Assembly (NCBI RefSeq): GCF_002795245.1
Contig: NZ_PGVG01000034.1
Span: forward strand, 1 to 64,000
Direction of reading: 5' to 3'
DNA from: Bradyrhizobium forestalis
Lineage (GTDB): Bacteria > Pseudomonadota > Alphaproteobacteria > Rhizobiales > Xanthobacteraceae
DNA: 64,000 nt
This document shows, piece by piece, positions 37,212 to 45,332 of this stretch. The notes under the pieces were generated by a model, which had not been told where the DNA came from, did no database searches, and saw only the letters and a list, made by a program, of their open reading frames with translations. The position numbers and the translations under genes are program-made. Numbering within the stretch: position 1 is the stretch's first letter; each line of letters starts with the position of its first letter.

Positions 37212-38209
37212 CAACCGATCCGTGTCTTCAATTGCCGGATCACGTCCGGAATCGTGCGGCCTTCGGCGCGCGCCTGGAACGTCAGCGCCATGCGGTGCTT
37301 CAGCACGGGTTCGGCAAGGTCCAGCACGTCGTCGACCGAGGGCGCGAGGCGTCCGTCGATCAGCGCACGCGCGCGCACCGCCAGCATCAGGGATTGGCTG
37401 GCGCGCGGGCCGGGTCCCCAGGCGATGAACTTGCCGGCTTCGCCGGCGTCCGGACCCGGGCGGGCCAAGCGCACCAGCGACAGGATCGCCTCCACCACGG
37501 AATCGCCGACCGGCAGGCGCCGGATCAGCCGCTGCGCGGTGATCAGCGCGTCGGGCGTCATCGCGCCCTTGGCCAGCGTCTCCTCGGCGCCGGTGGTCTC
37601 GAACAGGATGCGGCGCTCGGCATCGCGATCGGGATAGTCGACGTCGATCTCCATCAGGAAGCGGTCGAGCTGCGCCTCCGGCAGCGGATAGGTGCCTTCC
37701 TGCTCCAGCGGGTTTTGCGTCGCGAGCACGTGGAACGGCTTCGGCAGATCGTGGCGCGCACCGGCCACGGTGATGTGCTGCTCCTGCATCGCCTGCAAGA
37801 GCGCCGACTGCGTGCGCGGGCTGGCGCGGTTGATCTCGTCGGCCATCAGGAGCTGCGCGAACACGGGACCGGCAATGAAGCGGAAGGCGCGCTTGCCCGC
37901 GGTGCTCTCGTCCAGCACCTCGGCGCCGAGGATGTCCGAGGGCATCAGGTCGGGCGTGAACTGGATGCGCTTGGCATCGAGACCGAGCGTGACGCCAAGC
38001 GTCTCGACCAGCTTGGTCTTGGCGAGACCGGGCACGCCGATCAAGAGCGCATGGCCGCCGGAGAGGATGGTGACCAGCGTGTTCTCGATCACGCGATCCT
38101 GGCCGAAGATGACGGAGGCGATCGCGTCCTTGGCCGCGCGAATCTGGCTCGACACCTGCTCGGCCGATCGGACGATCCCGTCCTCGAGTTTCTCGACACT
38201 CTCCGCCAT
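37211..38209 (-). CDS. moxR: MoxR-family AAA+ ATPase
   Basis: A 332-residue AAA+ ATPase of the MoxR class, a chaperone-like enzyme for maturation of other proteins. Walker A is GVPGLAKT (58-65), Walker B is LLMADEINRASPRTQSAL, and sensor 1 is in VLATQNPLEQEGTYPLPEAQ. The C-terminal lid domain contains ARALIDGRLAPSVDDVLDLA. It is the first gene of a four-gene operon with coupled stops and starts. No named partner such as methanol dehydrogenase is present here, so the client is probably encoded by the operon itself. Confidence 0.92.
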   Translation of the reverse strand: MAESVEKLEDGIVRSAEQVSSQIRAAKDAIASVIFGQDRVIENTLVTILSGGHALLIGVPGLAKTKLVETLGVTLGLDAKRIQFTPDLMPSDILGAEVLDESTAGKRAFRFIAGPVFAQLLMADEINRASPRTQSALLQAMQEQHITVAGARHDLPKPFHVLATQNPLEQEGTYPLPEAQLDRFLMEIDVDYPDRDAERRILFETTGAEETLAKGAMTPDALITAQRLIRRLPVGDSVVEAILSLVRLARPGPDAGEAGKFIAWGPGPRASQSLMLAVRARALIDGRLAPSVDDVLDLAEPVLKHRMALTFQARAEGRTIPDVIRQLKTRIG

Positions 38210-38467
38210 TCGCTCGCTCCTTCAGCCTGCCGCGCGGCTTGCTTGCATCGTCGCGTCAGCACATCGTTCGGATCATGGGCCCTATGCTAGACTTGCAGGA
38301 AGGCCATGTATTCGTTGAATTAACCTATCCCCACCTTATCGGCTTCGGGGTATGTACGGCATCACGAAGTGGCGACCTCCCACACCGGACTATTCCGGAT
38401 GGAACCGCGCACCCGAGTACAACGTAGACCTGCACCAATCGTGCCAATCACAGAGTCAGGGCAAACC

Positions 38468-39079
38468 ATGGCGAACCAAGGGCAGAGCGCCGATCGCGGT
38501 CTTGAGGGGCTGACTGCCGCCGCCAAAAGCGCTGCCAATGCCGAAGGCGCCAAAAAGGGCCTGCCTCCGGTGCATCTGTGGAATCCGCCGTTTTGCGGCG
38601 ATCTCGACATCCGAATCGCCTCCGATGGTACTTGGTTCTACATGGGGACGCCAATCGGGCGTCACGCCCTCGTCCGCCTGTTCTCGACCATCCTGAAGCG
38701 CGAGGGCGACAAGCATTTCCTAGTGACGCCGGTGGAGAAGGTCGGCATCCGCGTCGACGATGCGCCGTTCATGGCAGTCGAGATGTTGAAGAGCGGCGAG
38801 GACAACCATCGCGTGCTGACCTTCCGCACCAACGTCGACGACTGGGTGATTTGCGATGCCGCGCACCGGCTGCGCTTCGAGCAGGCGGCTGACGGCGGAC
38901 TGACGCCCTATCTGCACGTCCGTGCCGATCTCTGGGCCAAGGTGACCCGTGCGCTCTATTACGATCTGGTTGACATGGGCGAGGAGCGGATGGTCGATGG
39001 CCAGCCGATGTTCGGTGTCGAGTCGGCCGGCGAATTCTTCGCCATGGCCGATGCGGAGCAGGTGAGGGCCGCGCTTTGA
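38468..39079 (+). CDS. DUF1285 family protein
   Basis: A 203-residue protein with the DUF1285 landmarks HLWNPPFCGDLDIRIASDGTW and FYMGTPIGRHALVRLFSTIL, then FLVTPVEKVGIRVDDAPF. A disordered N-terminus of about 40 residues (AAAKSAANAEGAKKG) precedes them. Function is unknown; the family is widespread in proteobacteria. The start at 38468 gives MANQGQSADRG; the frame is open upstream to 38369 but that part is unlike the family. It overlaps the next start (TTGA), indicating an operon through to the CCA enzyme. Confidence 0.82.
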   Translation: MANQGQSADRGLEGLTAAAKSAANAEGAKKGLPPVHLWNPPFCGDLDIRIASDGTWFYMGTPIGRHALVRLFSTILKREGDKHFLVTPVEKVGIRVDDAPFMAVEMLKSGEDNHRVLTFRTNVDDWVICDAAHRLRFEQAADGGLTPYLHVRADLWAKVTRALYYDLVDMGEERMVDGQPMFGVESAGEFFAMADAEQVRAAL

Positions 39080-39759
39080 ACAAGCCTATCCCCAAGAGCG
39101 AGGCTGAGGGTGATCCCGCCATCTTAGGCGCGGCGGATTTCTTCGCCCGCTCCAGGGCGCGGCTCGGCTTCGACGTGCCCGCCGGCCTCTACGATCCCAA
39201 CATCATCCCCGCCTCGGGCGATCCCGGCACCGACAAGATGCTCGAGATCATCGCGCGCGAGCAGCCGGTGCGCCCCGCAGCGGTCCTGATCGCGGTGGTC
39301 GACCATCCCGAGCCGACCATCCTGCTGACGCAGCGCTCGGCGCACCTCAACGACCACGCCGGTCAGATCGCGTTTCCCGGCGGCAAGATCGATGCGACCG
39401 ATGCCTCGCCGCTCGACGCTGCGCTGCGCGAGGCGGAGGAGGAGGTCGGGCTGTCCCGGGATTTCATCGAGCCGCTCGGCTATCTCGATCTCTACGGCAC
39501 CGCCTTCGGCTTCCGCATCCTGCCGACGGTGGCGAGGGTCAGGCCGGGCTTTTCGCTCACCATCAACCATTCCGAGGTTGATGATGCGTTCGAGGTGCCG
39601 CTATCCTTCCTGATGAACCCGGTGAACCACCAGGTGCACAGCAAGGAATTCCGCGGCATGGCGCGGTCCTACTACGCGATGCCGTTCGCGGAACGCTACA
39701 TCTGGGGGGCGACGGCGGGAATGCTGCGTGTGCTGTATGAGCGGATCTATTCCTCATGA
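39076..39759 (+). CDS. CoA pyrophosphatase, NUDIX family
   Basis: A 227-residue NUDIX enzyme of the CoA-diphosphatase type (NudL/NUDT7-like). The family pattern LLTQRSAHLNDHAGQIAFPG is followed by GGKID and the Nudix box LDAALREAEEEVGL. It would cleave CoA and its derivatives to phosphopantetheine and 3',5'-ADP. The start is TTG at 39076, overlapping the upstream stop (TTGA); no ATG precedes the conserved region until residue 55, so the TTG is favoured. The next gene overlaps by four bases. Confidence 0.88.
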   Translation: MNKPIPKSEAEGDPAILGAADFFARSRARLGFDVPAGLYDPNIIPASGDPGTDKMLEIIAREQPVRPAAVLIAVVDHPEPTILLTQRSAHLNDHAGQIAFPGGKIDATDASPLDAALREAEEEVGLSRDFIEPLGYLDLYGTAFGFRILPTVARVRPGFSLTINHSEVDDAFEVPLSFLMNPVNHQVHSKEFRGMARSYYAMPFAERYIWGATAGMLRVLYERIYSS

Positions 39760-40019
39760 TCCGGACGGTTCTGACCGAGCTCGGAATCTTCCTCATCCCC
39801 TTTGCCGTCTATGCGCTGTTCCTGGCCGCCACGCGCTCCGGCCTGTTCGCGCGATCCTCCTGGCCGGTCGCGATCGTCGCGCGCCTTGCGCTGGCGGCGC
39901 TCGCGCTGGTCATCGCGGGCCTGATCGGCCTTGCGCATTTCTCCGGCGCGCCGCCGGATTCGACCTACGTTCCCGCCCATATCGAGAACGGCAAGCTCGT
40001 GCCGGGCGTGGAAAAATAG
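39756..40019 (+). CDS. DUF6111 family small membrane protein
   Basis: An 87-residue protein with two membrane helices (LTELGIFLIPFAVYALFLAA and LALAALALVIAGLIGLAHFS), then a short periplasmic tail DSTYVPAHIENGKLVPG. This matches the alphaproteobacterial DUF6111 family, always near the CCA-adding enzyme. Function unknown. Its start overlaps the NUDIX stop by four bases and the cca gene follows after 10 bases. Confidence 0.8.
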   Translation: MIRTVLTELGIFLIPFAVYALFLAATRSGLFARSSWPVAIVARLALAALALVIAGLIGLAHFSGAPPDSTYVPAHIENGKLVPGVEK

Positions 40020-40029
40020 GGGCCGATCG

Positions 40030-41286
40030 ATGAGCGCGAAGCCTTTACTTGCCCATGCGCCCTGGCTGACCGCCGGCGGGACCGCGCGCGTCCTGGAGCT
40101 GCTCGGCGCTGATGGCGAGGAGGCGCGGGTGGTCGGCGGCGCCGTGCGCAATGCGCTGCTCGGTCTTAAGCCTGGTGACATCGACATCGCGACCACGGCG
40201 CTGCCGGAGGAGGTGATGCGGCGCGCCAAGGCCGCCGGCATCAAGGGCGTGCCGACCGGCATCGACCACGGCACCGTCACGCTGGTGATCGACGGGCACC
40301 CCTATGAAATCACGACGCTGCGCGAGGACACCGAGACCTTCGGCCGCAAGGCCAAGGTCGCGTTCGGCCGCGACTGGGTGAAGGATGCCGAGCGGCGCGA
40401 CTTCACCATGAACGGCCTGTCGGTCGATGCTGATGGTGTCGTCTACGACTATGTCGGCGGCATCGCCGATGCCAAAGCGCGCCGCGTGCGCTTCATCGGC
40501 GATCCCGACCAGCGCATCGCCGAGGATTATCTGCGCATCCTGCGTTTCTTCCGCATCCACGCCGCCTTCGGCGCCGGCGAGCCCGACCGCGCCGGCTATC
40601 TCGCCTGCATCCGGGGACGTGCGGGCCTGGCCAGCCTGTCGGCCGAGCGGGTGCGCATGGAGATGCTGAAGCTGCTGGTGGCGGGCGGTGCAGCCGCGGC
40701 CGTAAAGGCCATGGCCGAGGGCGGATTGCTGCAAGCGCTGATCGGCGGCGTCGTCTATACCGGCCCCTTGGCGACGATGATCGCGATCGAGCGCGAGCTG
40801 GGCCTTCCCGCAAGCAGCACGCGACGCCTCGCCGCGCTGGCGGTCGCCGTCACCGAAGATGCCAAGCGCGTCGCCGTGCGCTTGCGGCTCTCCAATGCCG
40901 AGGCCAAGGCGCTGGATTCGATGGGTCACCGCTGGTGGCGCTTCGCCACCAAGGACGAAGCCAACGCACGGCGGCTGCTCTACCGGCTCGGCCCCGAGCG
41001 CTATCACGATCGCGTGTTGCTCGGCTGGGCGAGGGACGGCGGCGATGTCACCTCAATGCGCTGGCATGCGCTCGCCGAGCTGCCGCAGCGCTGGACCGCG
41101 CCGAAATTTCCACTGAAGGCCGCCGACTTCATTGCGCGCGGTCTCGCCGAAGGACCCGCGCTCGGACATGTGTTGACGCTCGCCGAGGACGCTTGGCTTG
41201 CGGCGGATTTTCCCCTAGAGGAAGCCGCGCTCGCTGCCATCGCCGATCAAGCTGCGGCTCGCATCAGCCGCGACGGGAAATCGTGA
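40030..41286 (+). CDS. cca: CCA tRNA nucleotidyltransferase
   Basis: A 418-residue class II nucleotidyltransferase that adds or repairs the CCA end of tRNA. The head domain has EARVVGGAVRNALLGLKPGD with DIDIATTALPEEV (metal-binding D-x-D), then AKVAFGRDWVKDAERRDFTM and NGLSVDADG. Helical neck and tail regions follow, with EDYLRILRFFRIHAAFG. The ATG at 40030 starts 10 bases after the DUF6111 gene. Its TGA overlaps a GTG at 41283 that probably was the original start of the next gene. Confidence 0.93.
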   Translation: MSAKPLLAHAPWLTAGGTARVLELLGADGEEARVVGGAVRNALLGLKPGDIDIATTALPEEVMRRAKAAGIKGVPTGIDHGTVTLVIDGHPYEITTLREDTETFGRKAKVAFGRDWVKDAERRDFTMNGLSVDADGVVYDYVGGIADAKARRVRFIGDPDQRIAEDYLRILRFFRIHAAFGAGEPDRAGYLACIRGRAGLASLSAERVRMEMLKLLVAGGAAAAVKAMAEGGLLQALIGGVVYTGPLATMIAIERELGLPASSTRRLAALAVAVTEDAKRVAVRLRLSNAEAKALDSMGHRWWRFATKDEANARRLLYRLGPERYHDRVLLGWARDGGDVTSMRWHALAELPQRWTAPKFPLKAADFIARGLAEGPALGHVLTLAEDAWLAADFPLEEAALAAIADQAAARISRDGKS

Positions 41287-41329
41287 CCATCGTTTCGGGC
41301 TTCGCCGACATCTCGATCCTTCAGCTTCT

Positions 41330-42049
41330 GTGGTAGCAACGATGGCGTTGTTTGCTTCGATCGTCGGCGGTCTCGCCGGCTACGGCACGGGCGCCCTGAT
41401 GCCGCTGGTGCTGGTGCCGCTGGTCGGCGCCGAGCCCGTGGTGCCGATCATCGCGATCTCCGCGATGCTGACCAATGCGAGCCGCGCGCTTGCCTATGTC
41501 CGCCATGCCGATCGCCGCCGCGCGCTGATCGTGCTCGCCTGCGCAGGCTTGACGACGGCGCTCGGCGCCTACGGCTATACGCGCCTCACCAATGCCGGCG
41601 CGGCGCTCGTGATCGGCACCATGCTGATCCTGAGCGTGCCGCTGCGCCGCGTGCTCCGCCGCCGCGAGGTCAAGATCGGCGACACTGGTCTCGCCGCCGG
41701 CTCGGTGGGTTACGGCGTGCTGGTCGGCGGCACCTCCGGCTCCGGCGTGATCCTGCTCTCGCTCTTGATGGCCGCAGGGCTCGAAGGCGCCGCCGTGATC
41801 GCGACCGACGCGATGATCTCGCTCGGCACCGGCCTCATCAAGATCTCGGTGTTCGGCCTCGCCGGCGCCGTGACGGCGCAGGTGCTCGCCTTCGCGCTTC
41901 TGATCGGGGGAATGGCCGTGCCGGGCGCATTTCTCGCAAAGGCTTTTGTGGAACGGATGCCGGTGCACATTCACACTGCGATCCTCGACGTTGCAGTGAT
42001 CACGGGCGGGCTGGTGATGATCTCGGCGGCTGCGAGGCAGCTGATCTGA
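41330..42049 (+). CDS. Sulfite exporter TauE/SafE (TSUP) family permease, 5' end disturbed
   Basis: A 239-residue TSUP permease: eight hydrophobic stretches, such as ALFASIVGGLAGYGTGALMP, LVLVPLVGAEPVVPIIAISA and VITGGLVMISAAARQL. TSUP proteins move sulfur-containing organic anions. The first helix is probably incomplete here. An upstream frame beginning GTG 41283 (overlapping the cca stop as GTGA) encodes MTIVSGFADISILQLLW, then meets TAG at 41334; the continuation in this frame reads VVATMALFASIV. Joined, ISILQLL plus VVATMALF makes a normal helix. A one-base loss around 41328-41333 or a sequencing error explains it. ATG 41342 is another possible start. Confidence 0.8.
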   Translation: MVATMALFASIVGGLAGYGTGALMPLVLVPLVGAEPVVPIIAISAMLTNASRALAYVRHADRRRALIVLACAGLTTALGAYGYTRLTNAGAALVIGTMLILSVPLRRVLRRREVKIGDTGLAAGSVGYGVLVGGTSGSGVILLSLLMAAGLEGAAVIATDAMISLGTGLIKISVFGLAGAVTAQVLAFALLIGGMAVPGAFLAKAFVERMPVHIHTAILDVAVITGGLVMISAAARQLI

Positions 42050-42133
42050 TAGACGGTCGAGGCATTGACGGCGCGGATCCCAACCGGCGGCGCTGCGATC
42101 TCTAGCTTTATGATGCGCCAGCCGGAGCTGCTT

Positions 42134-42697
42134 CTAGCGTCGTCCGACTTCAGATTCGTGCTCCATCTGCAAGATGCGCTGTCGTAGCGCGCCGAAGGTC
42201 TCTTCGGCAGCCTCGCTAAACAGCGGATCCTCATGATTGGTTGAGCTCGAAGCGATCTCGCTCCAATCTGCAGGCCTCAGAGCCTTGAGAGCGGCAGGAA
42301 AGAAATCGCGCTCTTCAATCATGATGTGACGCCGCTCGCTCTCGATGAAATCGCGAACGATATTGTCCACGTTTTGCCGGAGGATCTCCCGATCCGAAAG
42401 AACGCTCTCGATCGCCTGCGCAACGCGGTGCAGACGATCGGCGCCCTTTTTGTGCTCGAGTCTCAGATTGCCGACGCTTGCCGCCGCAGCCGGATCCCGA
42501 AGCTCTAGTTTGGCAAGGACCAACTCCTCCAGGGGATGATGGTATATCTCGGGATAAAGTTCGAAATAGCTGATGATTGCGCGAATGACTTCATAGTCGG
42601 GGTGGTCCCCGCGATCGAAAATCTCAAGCTCGTGCTCAAGCACGGCGAGCAGCGTTTCAATATTGCGGTGTTCTTGGGACAGACGCTCAATGATCAT
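42134..42697 (-). CDS. Hemerythrin-domain protein
   Basis: A 187-residue hemerythrin-like protein: a four-helix bundle with a likely non-heme di-iron site. Ligand histidines and acids are seen in IIERLSQEHRNIETLLAVLE, EIYHHPLEELVLAKLE, RLEHKKGADRLHRVA and IESERRHIMIEERDFFPA. Such proteins bind oxygen, nitric oxide or iron. The start is ATG 42697, because GGAGG is only five bases upstream; an in-frame TTG at 42709 would place that ribosome site inside the coding region. The final 30 residues are acidic. It stands alone, convergent with the TSUP gene. Confidence 0.88.
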   Translation of the reverse strand: MIIERLSQEHRNIETLLAVLEHELEIFDRGDHPDYEVIRAIISYFELYPEIYHHPLEELVLAKLELRDPAAAASVGNLRLEHKKGADRLHRVAQAIESVLSDREILRQNVDNIVRDFIESERRHIMIEERDFFPAALKALRPADWSEIASSSTNHEDPLFSEAAEETFGALRQRILQMEHESEVGRR

Positions 42698-43041
42698 TGT
42701 GGCCTCCAACGAACCATTGAAAGATTGAAGCTATTGCTGAGAGCGATGCAGAATCTTGCGCTAGATCAAGCCGGAGGACCGGGGCGCCGGGGCTGAACAG
42801 CCAGCCTCCATCTGGCCGCACCCGACCATCGCAGCACCTCGGGCTGCGCCTCAGCCTCGAGCCGCACGTCGTCGCACGCGATATGCTGCTGGCGCCATTG
42901 AGTGCACTGTCCCGGTGCGTCCGCTGGTTGCCAATTTCGCGTCTGCCCCGCCAAAAAAGGGGTAGGGTGCCCCAGGGTCACCTCCGAGGAGCAGCAATAT
43001 GACCCTGCTCCCCGAGCTGGTTCCCGCTATGATCGACCGGC
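42698..43041. other. Gene-poor interval
   Basis: No convincing coding region. Short open frames show no recognisable motif or ribosome site. It should hold the promoter of the hemerythrin gene, which reads leftwards, and possibly that of the small gene at 43042. Confidence 0.5.
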
Positions 43042-43194
43042 ATGTCTTCCGCGATCATGGCCAACACGATGCCCCCCCGAGATCCTGATGACGACGAAGA
43101 GGATGGGAGGAAAGACAAGACGATGAAGGGAGCCAAACCGACGAACCGCACGAGGACTAAGCAGGGCGCTCAGACGTGGCCTGAGCTCCGGTGA
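43042..43194 (+). CDS. Small acidic protein with MPPRDPDDDEED motif
   Basis: A 50-residue protein: MSSAIMANTMPPRDPDDDEE, then a basic tail (GRKDKTMKGAKPTNRTRTK). The stretch MPPRDPDDDEED is shared, residue for residue, with the product of the gene at 44313-44495. A shared 12-residue match supports real translation in this frame, although there is no clear ribosome site. The function is unknown. It could be the degraded or shortened relative of the other gene. It lies just before a family A repeat. Confidence 0.5.
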   Translation: MSSAIMANTMPPRDPDDDEEDGRKDKTMKGAKPTNRTRTKQGAQTWPELR

Positions 43195-43260
43195 GCGCGG
43201 TCTCCCGGCCTACGTCAGGGCTATCGCATATGACTCGTGGCGGCAGCCTGCGCGCACGCC

Positions 43261-43392
43261 TCGTCCTTCGAGACGGCGCTGACGCGCCTCCTCAGGATGA
43301 GGCTAATCGGCCTCAGTGCCCGTTGAAACTGCTGCCGCACACTCCGCCCTCATCCTGAGGAGCCCGCCTAAAGCGGGCGTCTCGAAGGATGG
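43261..43392. repeat. Interspersed palindromic repeat, family A copy 2
   Basis: TCGTCCTTCGAGACGGCGCT to GGGCGTCTCGAAGGATGG, with CCTCCTCAGGATGAGGCTAA and CTCATCCTGAGGAGCCCG. Most positions match the copy at 27271-27403. Confidence 0.85.
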
Positions 43393-43560
43393 CAGCGGAG
43401 AAAAGCTCTCAAATGCGATAGCCCAGCGGCCTACGTGGAGGCGTTGGTGCGTCCGGCGACTTTCAAGGTCGGTGTGATTCCGAGAGCAGCGGGCAGACGC
43501 TGAATGCACGACGGTTCTCGGCGCCGCACCTTTCGGCGTTCGCGGGTAGAGGAGGTGAGC

Positions 43561-43788
43561 ATGACTCTCATATGGCTTGGTGTGCTCCTTGTTTTTGGCG
43601 GCGTCCTCCAAATGGCGTTTCAGCCCATCTGGCGAGGCCGCTTCAGCGGTGGAAAGTGGCTTCGCTCCGGGCGTGATACCCTGGAACCTGAAAGGCCAGG
43701 GAGCGGCTTCGGCATCAAATCGAACTGGCCTGGACTTGTGATGGTCGCGCTTGGCGGCGCCTTCTTGCTGGCCGGAGCTGCCATCTGA
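43561..43788 (+). CDS. Small two-helix membrane protein
   Basis: A 75-residue protein with two hydrophobic helices (IWLGVLLVFGGVLQMAF and LVMVALGGAFLLAGAAI) and a basic middle containing GRDTLEPERPGSGFGI. No named family is recognised. The ATG at 43561 has GGAGGTGAGC upstream; the frame is open to 43504 but the short leading segment is unlike a membrane protein. It is the only gene on its strand between the family A repeat and the GcrA-like gene. Confidence 0.72.
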   Translation: MTLIWLGVLLVFGGVLQMAFQPIWRGRFSGGKWLRSGRDTLEPERPGSGFGIKSNWPGLVMVALGGAFLLAGAAI

Positions 43789-43943
43789 GCTGAAACGAAT
43801 GTCTCGGGCGTTGCCCGTTATCTGCGGCGCCAACGTGCCAGAGCCATGCCTCTTCCTGGCCGCCAGCCGAGCCCGAAGCCTCGGGAAAGCCCGTCGAGCT
43901 GGGCCGGCACTGACGGGAGCGCCGCCGCGTTGGGGGTGAACTC

Positions 43944-44273
43944 TTAGCCAGTGTTCCTGACTGCTTCAGCCAGAATGGCGTAAAGCTGCTGCTTGCTGAA
44001 TTCCTTGGGCTGCTGCCTCTCCGCCGAGTTCCGAGGCACCTTCTGTGCGACTGGACGGGCGCAGTCCGCCGACGATGTCGGCCTCTGCTTCGGGGCCGAC
44101 CTTATCTTGGGTCTTGCCGTGGGCGGCTTGTGGCCGCGCTTCAGGCCCTGACGGGTCAGCATGCCGCAGACCGCGTTACGACTGCACCCGAGACGGCGCG
44201 CTATCTGCGCCGCGCTCTGTCCTTCGGACCAGAGCCTATTGAGGAGCGCTATGTCTTTCGCATCCCAGCCCAT
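43944..44273 (-). CDS. GcrA-like cell-cycle regulator
   Basis: A 109-residue GcrA-family protein. The N-terminal helix-turn-helix reads WDAKDIALLNRLWSEGQSAA then QIARRLG, CSRNAVCGMLTRQGL, close to the pattern of Caulobacter GcrA, which acts with sigma-70 at methylated sites. The rest is basic and disordered, with HKPPTARPKIRSAPKQRP, and shorter than typical GcrA (about 170 residues). It is probably not the cell-cycle master gene but an accessory or degenerate paralogue in this repeat-rich stretch. The start is clear. Confidence 0.78.
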   Translation of the reverse strand: MGWDAKDIALLNRLWSEGQSAAQIARRLGCSRNAVCGMLTRQGLKRGHKPPTARPKIRSAPKQRPTSSADCARPVAQKVPRNSAERQQPKEFSKQQLYAILAEAVRNTG

Positions 44274-44312
44274 GGGAGATAATATATCGCGGACTGCCGA
44301 GCACGCGCCAGT

Positions 44313-44495
44313 CTAGTCTTCGTCCGGCTCGCGCACGACCGCCGGTTCGTCAGCGTCGTCTTCTTCCTCCTCGTCGTCGTCTTCGTCCTCTTCGTCGTCA
44401 TCGGGATCTCTTGGCGGCATCGCGGTGCCCATGAGCACGAGCGGTGTCCAGCCGACCGCCGTGGGGGAAAATGTTTCGGAGGTATGTTGCTTCAT
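44313..44495 (-). CDS. Small acidic protein with poly-Asp/Glu tail
   Basis: A 60-residue protein starting MKQHTSETFSPTAVGWTPLV and containing LMGTAMPPRDPDDDEED, followed by more than 20 mostly Asp/Glu residues, ending REPDED. The MPPRDPDDDEED block is shared with the gene at 43042. The ATG at 44495 has GAGGAG upstream. Such very acidic tails may bind basic proteins or metal ions; function is unknown. Its C-terminus is 39 bases before the GcrA-like start on the same strand. Confidence 0.65.
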   Translation of the reverse strand: MKQHTSETFSPTAVGWTPLVLMGTAMPPRDPDDDEEDEDDDEEEEDDADEPAVVREPDED

Positions 44496-44589
44496 GTTGT
44501 TGCACTCCTCGAAAGTACGCGCAGTCGCATTTCCCGGGCCAACGACCCGAGCAGCGGGCGGCACCCCATGCAGCTGGCAGTGCTTTCGG

Positions 44590-44901
44590 CTACTCTACGC
44601 CCAAGGACCCGTGAGGCTCTATGTTCAGCAAAACCTCGCCGGTGGTGATTTCGGGAACTCCAAGATCGAGGTCATGAAGACTCGCCTGAACAAACGCCAG
44701 GATCTTGGCGTTCGCTGCATTGGCGCTTTCGCGGTCGTCGAATATCATCACGGCGATACCAACGCCGTCGCCCGCATCCAGCACATAATAAGATCTGAAT
44801 CCGGGCGATTGTCTCAGGATCTCACCGACGCCGCTCTTGGCGCGGCGAGCGGCGTCCGCTACCGAACGAACCTTGGTGTACTTGCGAATGACCATGTACA
44901 T
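44590..44901 (-). CDS. Small ABM-like protein, paralogue of the 18702 gene
   Basis: A 103-residue protein: MYMVIRKYTKVRSVADAARR, FRSYYVLDAGDGVGIAVMIF, SANAANAKILAFVQASLHDL. Its plan and the FRxYYVxxAGDxxxxxxxIF pattern match the 18702-18995 product, so they are distant paralogues of the same ferredoxin-fold family. No catalytic assignment. The start MYMVIRKY (44901) matches the paralogue's start; a longer reading to 44937 adds 12 residues. Confidence 0.72.
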   Translation of the reverse strand: MYMVIRKYTKVRSVADAARRAKSGVGEILRQSPGFRSYYVLDAGDGVGIAVMIFDDRESANAANAKILAFVQASLHDLDLGVPEITTGEVLLNIEPHGSLGVE

Positions 44902-45005
44902 GGGGGCCACCACGCGCAACACGCCTCCACGCATCAAAGCATATCGGCGTTAGTCGGACTAGGGCCTACCTCCAATAATCTAAGGTTCGCGCATATAGGA
45001 TACTT

Positions 45006-45215
45006 ATGCAGCTGCAATCGACCCTGACTTGTCCCGTCTGCCAGCATCAGGCCACAGAGACCATGCCGACCGATGCTTGCCAGTTTTTTTATGACTGTGC
45101 GGCGTGCCGCACGAGACTTAAGCCCAAGCCCGGGGAGTGTTGTGTGTTCTGCTCCTACGGGACCGTCCCGTGCCCGCCAGTCCAACAGCATGGTAAGGGC
45201 GCGTGCTGCGATTGA
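45006..45215 (+). CDS. Small cysteine-rich protein (GECCVFCSYG)
   Basis: A 69-residue protein with nine cysteines: TCPVCQHQ, ACQFFYDCAACRTRLKPK, GECCVFCSYGTVPCPPVQ and a final GACCD. The first part could fold around zinc (two CxxC pairs). The GxCCVFCSYGxVPCPP motif is one I recall from a widespread family of small heavy-metal-associated proteins, but I cannot confirm this. The function is unknown; metal binding is inference. The 16-base spacer before ATG contains AGGATACTT as a weak ribosome site. Confidence 0.7.
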   Translation: MQLQSTLTCPVCQHQATETMPTDACQFFYDCAACRTRLKPKPGECCVFCSYGTVPCPPVQQHGKGACCD

Positions 45216-45332
45216 GGCTGCTCCAGCTGGTGGCCTCTCCCGACTTCGGATTCTAGTCCTTCGGCGTACCGCGTAGAGCATCCGAGTCGGACTCGGCAGC
45301 CTTCGCCTTGGAAGCCAGAAACAGGGCGGCAG

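Noticed and set aside
43303..43833. Minus-strand open frame across the family A repeat and the small membrane gene
   Set aside because: Its translation repeats text also found in the 27271 copy (LPSFETPALGGLLRMRAE), a by-product of the repeat, and it lies antisense to a gene with a ribosome site.
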